Positions 1-9,091 of a stretch of DNA of 64,000 nucleotides are shown here, one piece after another. The notes under the pieces were generated by a model. The model saw only the letters and a list, made by a program, of their open reading frames with translations. It did not search any database and had not been told where the DNA came from. Within the stretch, counting starts at the first letter, position 1; each line of letters starts with the position of its first letter. The stretch covers positions 62,001 through 126,000 of the forward strand of contig CAZLXI010000007.1 in assembly GCA_964563435.1 (NCBI GenBank). Direction: 5' to 3'. The translations under genes and the position numbers were made by a program. Origin of the DNA: Leadbetterella sp964563435 (lineage in GTDB: Bacteria; Bacteroidota; Bacteroidia; Cytophagales; Spirosomataceae).

Positions 1-66
1 AGAAGGATCGCAGACAGAACCAAGATCCCTGAACTGGAATACGAATTCCGATGGATTTCAAGGTAA
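1..66 (+). CDS. C-terminal end of an unidentified protein (partial)
   Basis: The first reading frame is open from base 1 to a TAA at 64-66 and would encode the last 21 residues of a protein, ending RWISR. The start lies outside the window. No domain can be recognised in so short a tail. The frame is consistent with a real gene end because the following bases are typical intergenic sequence leading to the VanZ-like gene, but chance openness over 66 bases cannot be excluded. Confidence 0.35.
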   Translation, partial: RRIADRTKIPELEYEFRWISR

Positions 67-123
67 TTAATTTACATGGGTCGGAAGACGCAGATTTAGC
101 AGATTAACAGTGATTTTGTTCAA

Positions 124-495
124 ATGGATTTTCCGGTAATGGTCCGACATTGGCTCCTTAAACCATACCCGGCTATTACAGCCACCGTATGCGTTTGTGT
201 GTTGCTGTTTGCCCCATCCACTGACCTTCCCGCCGATACACCCGTGTGGATCAACGATAAGGTGGCTCATGGGATCGTTTTTGCAGGCTTAAGCTTTCTT
301 TGGATGCAATGTCTCCGGAAAGAGGGCCGGGTGTTTTTCATACTGCTCGTTTTTGCATTTTCTACGGAGATCGTGCAGTATCTCCTTCCCGCCTCCTTTC
401 TAAGGTCTTTTGATCTGAAAGATATTGTGGCAGATGTGACGGGTGTGCTGCTGGGGCTGGTGGTGAGCCGGGTATTTGACCGGCTCCTTCCTTAA
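124..495 (+). CDS. VanZ-like family membrane protein
   Basis: This is a small integral membrane protein of 123 aa with four hydrophobic segments. The VanZ-family pattern is visible: an acidic/His motif after the first segment (NDKVAHGIVFAGLSFL), a central E-I-V-Q-Y-L-L-P (TEIVQYLLP), and a final D-I-V-A-D-V-T-G-V-L-L-G helix. The family is named after VanZ of the teicoplanin resistance cluster, but small stand-alone members in Bacteroidota have no known function, so no resistance role is implied. The ATG at 124 is the only reasonable start. The gene converges on aspS with a perfect hairpin between them. Confidence 0.85.
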   Translation: MDFPVMVRHWLLKPYPAITATVCVCVLLFAPSTDLPADTPVWINDKVAHGIVFAGLSFLWMQCLRKEGRVFFILLVFAFSTEIVQYLLPASFLRSFDLKDIVADVTGVLLGLVVSRVFDRLLP

Positions 496-522
496 TCGGA
501 GAAAGTGTCTGAAAAATGGGTA

Positions 523-556
523 TGACAAGTTCGGTTCCGGAGAACCGAACTTGTCA
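523..556. terminator. Perfect 15-bp hairpin between convergent vanZ-like gene and aspS
   Basis: The arm tgacaagttcggttc (523-537) pairs perfectly with gaaccgaacttgtca (542-556) around the 4-base loop cgga. It sits between two genes that point at each other and so probably terminates both transcripts. There is no long U-tract on either side, so it could act as a 3' end-stabilising structure rather than a classical intrinsic terminator. Confidence 0.7.
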
Positions 557-611
557 ATAACAGCATAGTCGGGAACCGCGTAAACAAGACCCTGCCCAAA
601 CAAGAAACCCT

Positions 612-2357
612 CTACCGCACCTGTATATTCAGCTCCTTCAGCTGCTCCTCATGCAAAGTAGAAGGTGAATCGATCATCACATCGCGGCCGCTGTTATTCT
701 TGGGGAAGGCAATGAAGTCACGGATAGAGTCGGCTCCTCCGAAAAGAGAACAAAGGCGATCAAATCCGAAGGCCAGGCCGGCATGCGGTGGTGCTCCGTA
801 CTCAAATGCCTCCATCAGGAAACCAAACTGTTTTTTGGCCTCCTCCGGCGGGAATCCTAATATTTCAAACATTTTACTTTGAAGCTCCTTTTGGAAGATC
901 CTGACAGACCCGCCGCCGACCTCGGTGCCGTTGATGACCATATCATAGGCATTGGCCCTTACACCGCCGGGATCGCTCTCCAGGAGGGGAAGATCTTCGG
1001 GCTTGGGTGCTGTAAACGGATGGTGCATGGCGAACCAGCGTTGTTCCTCCTCGCCGTATTCCAGGAGTGGGAAATCGAGTACCCATAATACCCGGAAGTC
1101 ATCGGGTTTTCTAAGCCCCAGCCGGCTGCCCATTTCCAGGCGGAGCTCGTTCAGCTGCTTTCGGGCCTTGTCTTTCGGGCCGGAAATGATCAGGATCATG
1201 TCGCCTGCTTTTGCTCCGAAACGATCAGCGATGGCTTGCAGGTCACTTTCGGAATAGAACTTGTCAACAGACGATTTAATAGTGCCGTCAGCATTCAGCC
1301 GGATATATACCAGTCCTTTGGCGCCGATCTGCGGTCTTTTGACCCAGTCGGTCAGCTCATCTAACTGCTTACGGGTGTAATCAGCACAGCCTTCAGCGTT
1401 AATACCTACTATGAGTTCGGCTTCATCAAATACCTGGAACCCTTTGTTTTTTACGAGGTCATTCAGTTCCGAGAATTGCATCCCGAAGCGGGTGTCGGGT
1501 TTGTCCGAACCATAATATTTCATGGCATCGGCCCAGGTCATACGCGGAACTTCCGCCAGGTCTATTCCTTTTACGGTTTTGAACAGGTGGCGAACCAGGC
1601 CTTCAAACATGTTCAACACGTCTTCCTGCTCCACAAACGACATCTCGCAGTCGATCTGCGTGAATTCGGGCTGTCGGTCGGCGCGCAGGTCTTCATCCCG
1701 GAAACACTTCACGATCTGGTAGTAGCGGTCAAAACCCGATACCATCAGCAGTTGCTTGAAGGTCTGAGGCGACTGAGGCAGGGCATAAAACTCTCCGGGA
1801 TTCATCCGGCTGGGCACCACAAAATCGCGGGCACCCTCGGGGGTGGATTTGATCAGAACCGGCGTTTCCACTTCTATAAAATCTTTGGAATCGAGGTAAA
1901 GGCGGGTCTGCTGCGCTACTTTATGACGTAATACCAGGTTTTGACGCACTGAATTTCTTCTCAGGTCGAGGTAGCGGAACCTCATCCGGAGCTCATCGCC
2001 GCCGTCGGTCTCATCTTCGATCAGGAAAGGCGGCAGCCTGGCGGGGTTCAGCACCTCCAGGTGTTCTACGTTGATCTCGATGTCGCCGGTTTCTATTTTA
2101 TCATTTTTGGAAAGCCTTTCCTGGACGGTCCCGGTGGCGGAGATCACATACTCCCGGCCTAAAGAACGTATGGTGGAAATAACCTCAGGGGCCGTTTTCC
2201 CTTCTTCAAAGATAAGCTGTGTAATGCCGTAACGGTCACGCAGGTCGATCCAGATCATGCCGCCCTTGTCACGTACTTTCTGGACCCAGCCGCAGAGGGT
2301 TACGGGATGGCTTACATCTGACAGCCGGAGCTGTCCGCAGGTATGAGTTCTTAACAT
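612..2357 (-). CDS. aspS: Aspartate--tRNA ligase
   Basis: This class II aminoacyl-tRNA synthetase charges tRNA-Asp in the cytoplasm. The 581-aa length matches bacterial-type AspRS (about 585-590 aa). An N-terminal OB-fold anticodon-binding domain (WVQKVRDKGGMIWIDLRDRYG) is followed by class II motif 2 (FRDEDLRADRQPEFTQID), a GAD insertion domain, and motif 3 (GLAFGFDRLCSLFGG). The frame stays open upstream to 2444, but the start at 2357 (MLRTHTCGQL) matches the conserved N-terminus. A CAAATTTA box at 2382-2389 (TAAATTTG on the coding strand) sits just upstream and supports this choice. Whether the enzyme is discriminating or non-discriminating cannot be settled here; a separate asnS is present in the window. 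Confidence 0.97.
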   Translation of the reverse strand: MLRTHTCGQLRLSDVSHPVTLCGWVQKVRDKGGMIWIDLRDRYGITQLIFEEGKTAPEVISTIRSLGREYVISATGTVQERLSKNDKIETGDIEINVEHLEVLNPARLPPFLIEDETDGGDELRMRFRYLDLRRNSVRQNLVLRHKVAQQTRLYLDSKDFIEVETPVLIKSTPEGARDFVVPSRMNPGEFYALPQSPQTFKQLLMVSGFDRYYQIVKCFRDEDLRADRQPEFTQIDCEMSFVEQEDVLNMFEGLVRHLFKTVKGIDLAEVPRMTWADAMKYYGSDKPDTRFGMQFSELNDLVKNKGFQVFDEAELIVGINAEGCADYTRKQLDELTDWVKRPQIGAKGLVYIRLNADGTIKSSVDKFYSESDLQAIADRFGAKAGDMILIISGPKDKARKQLNELRLEMGSRLGLRKPDDFRVLWVLDFPLLEYGEEEQRWFAMHHPFTAPKPEDLPLLESDPGGVRANAYDMVINGTEVGGGSVRIFQKELQSKMFEILGFPPEEAKKQFGFLMEAFEYGAPPHAGLAFGFDRLCSLFGGADSIRDFIAFPKNNSGRDVMIDSPSTLHEEQLKELNIQVR

Positions 2358-2381
2358 TCGGGATAATTGATAAATAAGCCG

Positions 2382-2389
2382 CAAATTTA
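2382..2389 (-). promoter_or_regulatory. Bacteroidota -7 box upstream of aspS
   Basis: On the minus strand this reads TAAATTTG, matching TAnnTTTG. It lies 25 bases upstream of the chosen aspS start. No clear -33 TTG is present at the right distance, so the call rests on the -7 box and position alone. Confidence 0.5.
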
Positions 2390-2506
2390 AGGAATTCTTC
2401 TTTATCCCGGTCTTTTTAAAATGGCCGGCCGGCTTAAAAAACATTAAAATACCTGGTCGACAATGTATTATTTGAGGTTGGCCTTTTTATTAGTTGTGTA
2501 ATTTTA

Positions 2507-2514
2507 TATTTTTG
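2507..2514 (+). promoter_or_regulatory. Bacteroidota -7 box upstream of uppS
   Basis: TATTTTTG fits TAnnTTTG and lies 23 bases before the TTG start of uppS. It would put transcription start near 2521 and drive the uppS-bamA unit. A -33 TTG at the usual 19-20 base spacing is not evident. Confidence 0.5.
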
Positions 2515-2537
2515 CAATCCCTTTTTCACCTAAACAT

Positions 2538-3260
2538 TTGGAAGAGATCAGTCTGAACAATTTACCGAAGCATATTGCCGTTATAATGGACGGTAACGGA
2601 AGATGGGCAAAGAGCAGAGGTGCTTTGCGTATTTTCGGACATCAGAACGGCATTACTGCGGTCCGCGAAACGGTGGAAACCTGTGCCGAACTGGGAGTAG
2701 CATACTTAACATTATATACTTTTTCTACGGAAAACTGGGAGCGGCCCAAGGTGGAAGTAGATGGGATTATGGACCTTTTAGTAAAAACCATTGGTGACGA
2801 AGTGCCCCGGCTTCATAAGAATAACGTGCAGTTAAAGTGTATCGGTGATATGGATGCGCTTCCTGAAACGGCCCGGAGAAATATGGAGAGGGGTGTGGAG
2901 ACCACAAAGAACAATACCGGTCTGGTGTTGAATATCGCTTTAAGCTACAGCGGTAAGTGGGATATCATTCAGGCCGCAAAACGAATGGCCTCCCATATAA
3001 GATCGGGGGCACTGACCTTAGAAGATATTGACGAAAAACAGTTCAACCGGTATCTTTCCACCTACCCGGCCCCGGATGTAGACCTGCTGATCCGTACAGG
3101 AGGCGATCACCGGATCAGCAATTACCTCCTATGGCAGTCTGCTTATGCCGAACTTTTATTTTTAGATGTGCTGTGGCCCGATTTCAGGAAAAGTCATTTG
3201 CTGGATGCAGTAAAAACCTTTCAAACCAGAGACAGGCGTTTCGGTAAAACCCATGATTAA
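2538..3260 (+). CDS. uppS: Isoprenyl transferase (undecaprenyl diphosphate synthase)
   Basis: This cis-prenyltransferase makes the C55 lipid carrier for peptidoglycan and surface glycans. The 240-aa protein has the full signature set: HIAVIMDGNGRWA near residue 12 (catalytic Asp and P-loop), YTLYTFSTENW, and the C-terminal RTGGDHRISNYLLWQSAYAE. In well-studied homologues the position after RTGG is Glu (RTGGE-RISN); here it is Asp, a conservative change at a metal/IPP-binding residue. The start is a TTG at 2538, since the next ATG falls inside the catalytic motif. The stop codon overlaps the bamA start by 8 bases, implying translational coupling. Confidence 0.96.
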   Translation: MEEISLNNLPKHIAVIMDGNGRWAKSRGALRIFGHQNGITAVRETVETCAELGVAYLTLYTFSTENWERPKVEVDGIMDLLVKTIGDEVPRLHKNNVQLKCIGDMDALPETARRNMERGVETTKNNTGLVLNIALSYSGKWDIIQAAKRMASHIRSGALTLEDIDEKQFNRYLSTYPAPDVDLLIRTGGDHRISNYLLWQSAYAELLFLDVLWPDFRKSHLLDAVKTFQTRDRRFGKTHD

Positions 3261-6026
3261 TTTTCAGATGACCCGTTATTCAAGACTTTTCTTTTCTCTT
3301 CTGTTGGTAGGGTTTACCCTTACGGTGCGTGCTCAGCGAATCGGTGTGGGTCGCCAGGCCACGCCTGCCGAAGCTCCGAAGCTGGTAGATTATGCGAATC
3401 CCAAAGAATACATTATCGGTGGCATAACCGTTACCGGTGTGAAATACCTCGACCAGAACACCCTGATATCGGTTTCGGGTCTGAATGTGAACGATAAGAT
3501 CGAGATCCCCGGCGAGCGGATCTCTACTGCTATCAAACGGCTCATGCAGCAGGGTATCCTGGAAGATGTGGCCGTGAATATCACGAAGGTCGAAGACAAT
3601 AAGGTCTTCCTCGAACTGGAACTGAGGGAGAGGCCGCGTTTGAATAAGATCGTGCTGAACGGCATAAAGAGCGGACAACGCGAAACTCTGGAAGAGAAGA
3701 TCAATACCAATAAGGGCAAGGTGATCACGGAGGCTATGGTCAAGAATATGCAGAACATCATCAGGCGGCATTTCCTGGACAAGGGCTACCTTCATACCAC
3801 CGTACAGGCGCAGCAGATCAATGATACCATCCGGGCCAGTTCGGCTCAGCTGATCTTCAACATCGACCGGGGCAGGAAAACCAAGATCGACGAAATTCAG
3901 CTGACCGGCCTCCATGAAATTCCGAAGTGGCGGGCGCTTTCCAAGATGAAGGGGACCAAAGAGCGTGCCCCTTTGCGCATATTTACGCCTTCTAAGTTCC
4001 GGGAGAAGAAATATAAGGAAGATAAGGAGAAGCTGATCGCTTTTCTGAACAAGAACGGCTACCGGAACGCCAGCATTGATAAGGATTCGGTTTATACCAG
4101 GCCGAACGGTAATGTGGGCATTGTGATGGAAGTAACCGAAGGGCAGCGTTTTTATTACCGTAATATCACCTGGTCAGGAAACTATGTCCGGAATACAGAT
4201 ACCCTCAACCTGATCCTGGGCATTGAAAAAGGGGACGTTTATGATCCGGAAGATCTTCAGAAACGGTTGAGCGGGAAGCCTACCGGCGGTGATGTGAGTT
4301 CGTATTACCAGGATGACGGTTACCTGTATTTTCAGGTGGAGCCGGTGGAGACGGCGGTAGTCGGTGATTCGATAGACATTGAACTGCGTATCCGGGAAGG
4401 GAAGCAGGCCACCATCTCCAAGATCATTCTTAACGGGAACACCAAAACCAGTGACCATGTGGTATTCCGGGAGATCCTGACCAAGCCCGGGCAGAAATTC
4501 AGCCGGGCCGACCTGGTGGAGACCGTACAGGGGCTCTCGAGACTGGGGTATTTTGACCCGCAAAAGATAGACCCGAGGCCTGTTCCTCAGAATGACGGTA
4601 CCGTGAATATTGAATACACCGTGGAGGAGAAATCGAACGATANNNNNNNNNNNNNNNNNNNNNNNNNNNNNNNNNNNNNNNNNNNNNNNNNNNNNNNNNN
4701 NNNNNNNNNNNNNNNNNNNNNNNNNNNNNNNNNNNNNNNNNNCAGAATGACGGTACCGTGAATATTGAATACACCGTGGAGGAGAAATCGAACGATAACA
4801 TTGAGCTTTCCGGGGGGTACTCTGCCATGCAGGGGATCATCGGTACGTTCGGGGTGGTGTTCAATAACTTCTCTATCCGTAAGATCTTTGACTTAAAAGA
4901 ATACAAGCCTCTGCCTAAAGGCGACGGCCAGAAATTCTCGATACGTCTTCAGGCAAACGGCGGGTTCCAGAACTACTCCATGTCTTTCTCGGAACCCTGG
5001 CTGGGCGGCAAAAAACCGAACTCGCTGTCGGTATCCCTCTGGCATTCGGTGCAGGATCTGGGTAAGATGTATGACCGGATGCGGAGATATTACTCCAATA
5101 CGGCCTATGGCGATTATTACAACAACCTCTACAGCAGCGCATTTTATAACGGGTATTTTAAAAATACCGGGCTTTCGCTTTCGTTCGGTAAGCGTCTGAA
5201 CTGGCCCGACCGGAACTTTAACTTCAGCTCCAGCCTTTCGTATCAGTTTTACGATGTGAAAGACAGCTGGTACCTCAGGGGCTTCAGCAACGGTATGGCG
5301 CATGACCTGGCCCTGGGCTTTAATATTTCGCGTTACAGTCTGGATAACCCCCAATTTACCACTATGGGATCCAACATCTCCCTCAGTGGTACCTTCAACC
5401 CGCCTTACTCAGGGCTGGGCATAGAGACCAAGACGGACCGGATGTTCATTGAAGGACACAAGTGGATGTTCGACCTCAACTGGTTCACACCGGTGGTGGG
5501 TAAATTTGTCTTTCATGCCAAAGCCAATATGGGCTTCCTGGGAAGGTACAACAGCCGTACACCCTACAGTCCGTTCGGAAGGTTCGTGATCGGGGGCGCC
5601 GGTATGGGGATGCAGAACAGCAACAGCATCGGTATCGAACTGATCGGACTGAGAGGTTATGAAGAGGGTATCGTTTATGAGCCTACCTATTCCGAAGCCG
5701 CCGAAGTAATAGGCCAGAACAGTTTTACGCGCCAGGGCGGGATCATATACAATAAGTATGCGGTAGAATTACGTTATCCGGTATCGCTGAATGCCCAGGC
5801 CACCATTTACCTGCTGACCTTTGCGGAGGCAGGGAACAGCTGGGGAAGCTATAAAGACTTTAATCCCTTTAAGCTCAGGCGGTCGGCCGGTGTGGGTGCG
5901 CGGGTGTTCATGGCGGCCTTCGGTCTGCTGGGTATAGACTACGGCTACGGGTTTGACCCGATACCCGGTCTGCCTAACCAGGGCAGGAAGGCCTTTACCT
6001 TCAGCATTGGCCAGCAGATCCGGTGA
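3253..6026 (+). CDS. bamA: Outer membrane protein assembly factor BamA (interrupted by a false scaffold gap)
   Basis: BamA inserts beta-barrel proteins into the outer membrane. A signal peptide (about residues 1-27, ending VRAQ) leads into several POTRA repeats over residues 50-480, then the Omp85 barrel to the C-terminus. A run of 100 Ns (4643-4742) splits the frame, but bases 4588-4642 and 4743-4797 are the same 55 bp. Removing the Ns and one 55-bp copy takes out 155 bp and leaves 2619 bp, an exact 873 codons, joining both halves in frame (872 aa). The gene is therefore probably intact. The last residues are FSIGQQIR, so the chain ends in Arg instead of the usual terminal aromatic. An ATG at 3268 is an alternative start. 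uppS overlaps upstream, and two OmpH-like chaperone genes follow, a standard Bacteroidota arrangement. Confidence 0.95.
4643..4742. other. Assembly gap (100 N) flanked by duplicated 55-bp contig ends
   Basis: Exactly 100 Ns are present. The 55 bases before the gap (4588-4642) are repeated right after it (4743-4797). A 55-base overlap is a common de Bruijn k-mer length, so the two contigs most likely abut and the gap length is a placeholder. Collapsing the duplication restores the bamA reading frame. Confidence 0.95.
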
Positions 6027-6197
6027 CGGTTGTTAAACAATTGTTAACTGATAAACCATCCGGCATGAACGGAGTCTTAGTGATGTGGATGGACAGGAAG
6101 TAATTAGAAGTTAGAAATCAGAAGTCGACTCTCGGGTGTAAGGTTAATCTGATTTATAGCGCTAATAGCTGAAAGTTTTAAACATATAAAGCAACGT

Positions 6198-6713
6198 ATG
6201 AAGAATTTCGGGCTCTTTTTACTGGTTTTTGTCACAGGTCTCCCGGTTTCGGCTCAGAAGTTCGGGTATATCGACAGTGAATATATCCTGACCAAAATGC
6301 CGGAATATAAGACGGCGGAGGAGTCTATGACCAAGCTGACCGAGCAGTGGACGCGCGACGTTTCTGCCAGGTACGAGGAAGTGGCGAAGCTGAAGGCAAA
6401 GTATCAACAGGAGGAGATCCTGCTGACCCAGGATATGAAGCTGGAACGGCAGCGGGCCATTGAAAAAGCGGAAGAAGATCTTAAAGATTTGAATAACAGT
6501 ATTTTTGGCCTGAACGGTTTATTATTTCAGAAGAAAAAGGAAATTTTAAAGCCTATTGTCGAAGAAATCTATAAAACGTCGGAAAAAATTGCAAAGAAGC
6601 ATAAACTTAGTTTTATCTTTGACAAAGCATCGGATCTGAGTATCTTTTTTGCGGACCCAAGACATGACTATACCGATTTTATGTTAGAGGAACTGGGTCT
6701 CAGTAGTAAATAG
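6198..6713 (+). CDS. OmpH/Skp family periplasmic chaperone (first copy)
   Basis: Skp/OmpH proteins are trimeric periplasmic holdases that escort unfolded outer membrane proteins to BamA. This 171-aa protein has a signal peptide (residues 1-18, ending PVSAQ), the typical KFGYIDSEYILTKMPEYK start of the mature domain, then a long charged coiled-coil (about 45-130) and a short beta segment (KLSFIFDKASDLSIFF). It lies downstream of bamA after a 171-bp spacer with nothing recognisable in it, and 29 bp before a second family member. Confidence 0.93.
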   Translation: MKNFGLFLLVFVTGLPVSAQKFGYIDSEYILTKMPEYKTAEESMTKLTEQWTRDVSARYEEVAKLKAKYQQEEILLTQDMKLERQRAIEKAEEDLKDLNNSIFGLNGLLFQKKKEILKPIVEEIYKTSEKIAKKHKLSFIFDKASDLSIFFADPRHDYTDFMLEELGLSSK

Positions 6714-6742
6714 TAAACCAAGTAAATTAATAGTTTTAAAAA

Positions 6743-7294
6743 ATGAGAATCAAATTAGTTGTAACTGCGCTGGCACTTTTGGGAAGCTTAAGCATGAACG
6801 CCCAGACAAGCGTAAAAATCGGTTGGACAAACATCGACCATATCCTTCAGAGCCTTCCTGATTCGAGAGAGATACAAACCAAATTGTCTACGGAAAGGGC
6901 TCAGTATGAAAAACTGTTCAACGAGAAGCTGGCAGAAGCTCAGAAGCTGGCGGAAGATTACCAAAAGAACGCCGCTACCATGTCGGAGGTGATCCGTAAG
7001 GACAAGGAGAAAGTGCTTCAGAATAAGCAGCAGGAGCTCCAGGAACTTCAGCAAAATGCAGAGGCCGCGATTCAGACCAAGCAGCAGGAGCTTTTATCCC
7101 CTGTAATGGACAAGATTCAGACGGCGATAGAAGCAGTGGCCAAAGAGCTGGGTTATACCTACATCTTGAATTCGGATGCGGGTTACGGAACCACTCCGGT
7201 GCTTTTGGTGGCTCCTGATGCGGATAACATTACGGAACTTGTATTAAAGAAATTGGGCGTTACATTGCCTGCTGCTTCTGCTGAGAAAAAGTAA
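6743..7294 (+). CDS. OmpH/Skp family periplasmic chaperone (second copy)
   Basis: This 183-aa Skp-like chaperone has a signal peptide (SLSMNAQ at about residue 21), the KIGWTNIDHILQSLPDSR mature start, a Gln/Glu/Lys-rich coiled coil over about residues 45-130, and the YTYILNSDAGYG strand that closes the Skp body domain. Tandem ompH genes after bamA are usual in Bacteroidota. The two copies are clearly diverged, so they may differ in clients or form mixed trimers (inference). Confidence 0.93.
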   Translation: MRIKLVVTALALLGSLSMNAQTSVKIGWTNIDHILQSLPDSREIQTKLSTERAQYEKLFNEKLAEAQKLAEDYQKNAATMSEVIRKDKEKVLQNKQQELQELQQNAEAAIQTKQQELLSPVMDKIQTAIEAVAKELGYTYILNSDAGYGTTPVLLVAPDADNITELVLKKLGVTLPAASAEKK

Positions 7295-7482
7295 TTGATC
7301 TTGAACAGAAAACAGATGGTGTGGGTCTTTGCGGATTTCTGCGAGGGTCCACGCTATTTCTGTAGATAAGATTTGCGGTTTGTGGCAGAAAGGCCTGTGT
7401 AGCCCGGCCGATATAAGTTTCAGGCTCTCGCCCTCACTTGTACCCGAAACTCGCCGGCGTAGCTGTCGAGAAGAGGGCCTGC

Positions 7483-8514
7483 CTATAAAAGCACCAAATC
7501 ATTCGTATGAATGATGATGGTGCTTCGACCGGCTTCTTCTGCCAGGGCTGAAGAAGATACCCGCACTCTACCCACTCCGATGACCTCTCCGCTTTCTTTG
7601 ACGATCTCTACCAGCTCGCCTTTGGTGAAGCCGCCTTCATATCTTCTTATACCGACCATGAGCAGGCTTCTTCGGTCCTGAATAGCAGCTGCAGCACCGT
7701 CGTCTACCACGATCTTGCCTACTGAAACTCCGCCGCTGGCCAGCCACTTGTTACGGGCTTTGAGGTTCTTTTCACGGGGGGTAAAGGTGGTGCCCGCCCG
7801 GCCGTTAAAGGCCTGCAGGATTCCGTCTGAGCCTTTCATGCCGAAAATGACCACCCGGATACCCATTTTACTGGCCAGGTGAGTAAAGGTGAGCTTGGAA
7901 GACATTCCGCCCGATCCCAACGTGCTTCGCGATTGACTGACATAAGAAAGGACGGTCTCGTCGATCTCCGGTACTTCACGGAGCAGATAGCCTTCTTTGT
8001 CAAGCAGCCCGCCGGAAGCCGTACAAAGCATCATCAGCTTTGCACCGAATCCGCCGGCGATGAGAGTAGCCAGCTCATCATTGTCTGAGAACTTCAGCTC
8101 CCGGTTGCTGACCACGTCGTTCTCATTGGCGATGGGAATGATGTGGTTGCGCCACAGCTCTTCGTAGGTTTCTTTCAGTTGCAGAAACTGCTGACGGTTT
8201 GCAAAATGTTGTCTTTCCAGGAGGCTCTGGGCCACCGTGATGCCGTAGCGGGAGAACACCTCATCGTACATTTTCAGGAGCAGGGGATTGCCGATGGCCG
8301 CTGCCGCTTTCTTCTGGCTGATCTGGCCTTCATAATTCCGTACAAAGCGCTTTCCGGCCCCCACAGCCCCGGAAGACACCAACACTACCCGATGGCTCTT
8401 ATGCAGCTCCGCCACCTGGCGGGCTATTTCCTCCAGGATTCGGAGGTCAGGCTCGCCGTTAGCCCGGGTGATTGACGCTGTTCCGAATTTGATGACCAGA
8501 AGATCGCGTTTCAT
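7483..8514 (-). CDS. proB: Glutamate 5-kinase
   Basis: This enzyme phosphorylates glutamate in the first step of proline synthesis. The 343-aa protein shows the amino-acid kinase fold: VIKFGTASITR at the N-terminus, VLVSSGAVGAGK, the IPIANENDVVS substrate loop and LGSGGMSSKL. A C-terminal PUA domain (about residues 255-340) includes VDDGAAAAIQ, as in long-form GK. The frame continues upstream to 8616, but MKRDLLVIKFGT at 8514 is the natural start. It is the last gene of a minus-strand run asnS-nuoH-hypothetical-proB. No proA is in the window, so the pathway is completed elsewhere. Confidence 0.95.
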   Translation of the reverse strand: MKRDLLVIKFGTASITRANGEPDLRILEEIARQVAELHKSHRVVLVSSGAVGAGKRFVRNYEGQISQKKAAAAIGNPLLLKMYDEVFSRYGITVAQSLLERQHFANRQQFLQLKETYEELWRNHIIPIANENDVVSNRELKFSDNDELATLIAGGFGAKLMMLCTASGGLLDKEGYLLREVPEIDETVLSYVSQSRSTLGSGGMSSKLTFTHLASKMGIRVVIFGMKGSDGILQAFNGRAGTTFTPREKNLKARNKWLASGGVSVGKIVVDDGAAAAIQDRRSLLMVGIRRYEGGFTKGELVEIVKESGEVIGVGRVRVSSSALAEEAGRSTIIIHTNDLVLL

Positions 8515-8569
8515 ATTAGTTTTGAGTAATGAGTTCAGAGTAGTGAGTTTTGAGTGATGAGTGTATGGA

Positions 8570-9091
8570 TTAAAGGTTGGTGATCCGGGTATGAATGGCT
8601 GCAATATCTTCTTCAAATTCTACCCTGAAATCTTCATGAAGGGTATTGAGAAGGGTATTCATTTTATCGGTTCTGGCTAAGCTGTAAACCATAAATTTTT
8701 CTTTAAATGGTTGATCGCGCCACTGGATTTTCAGTCCCGGAAGGAGGTTTTCCGCTTCGCGGAAAAGACAGATCAGGAGCTCAAGCTCACCTCTTTTATC
8801 TTTGGTGACTTTCACATGCCGGTTAATATAGGAGGCTCCTTCCCGTACATAGTATAGCAGATCCTTATAAAGATAAATCGGGTAGTGATTAAAGAGGTAG
8901 GCGATCTGTTCTTTTATTTCATTGCGACGAAATTCCAGGTCCGACTCCGTATTTTCAAGGAGCTGGTATTGCAACTGCTCTGTTAACAACTGATCTTTAT
9001 TGATCAGCCGGATCAGCAGTTTGTTTTTTTCCTTCGATGGAAGGTTAAGAATAGCCTCTTCAAGTTCCGGAGATATTTTCTTTTTAGCCAT
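8570..9091 (-). CDS. Conserved hypothetical protein in asnS-nuoH-proB run
   Basis: This is a 173-aa soluble protein that I do not recognise. It begins MAKKKISPELEEAILNLP and is predicted mostly helical, with charged amphipathic stretches and a Tyr-rich patch (YPIYLYKDLLYYVREG) near residue 70. There is no signal peptide or membrane segment. The start overlaps the end of nuoH by 8 bases, so it is probably translated by coupling. The 55 bases after it carry repeated gagtaatgagt-like words but no gene. Confidence 0.75.
   Translation of the reverse strand: MAKKKISPELEEAILNLPSKEKNKLLIRLINKDQLLTEQLQYQLLENTESDLEFRRNEIKEQIAYLFNHYPIYLYKDLLYYVREGASYINRHVKVTKDKRGELELLICLFREAENLLPGLKIQWRDQPFKEKFMVYSLARTDKMNTLLNTLHEDFRVEFEEDIAAIHTRITNL

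Noticed and set aside
4499..4906. Minus-strand frame running through the Ns, and a plus-strand frame apparently starting at 4758
   Set aside because: Both are products of the false gap; the plus-strand one is the second half of bamA and not a separate gene.
7329..7514. 61-codon plus-strand frame after the second ompH
   Set aside because: No protein-like features, overlaps the 3' end of proB, and the spacer 7295-7482 otherwise holds nothing recognisable.
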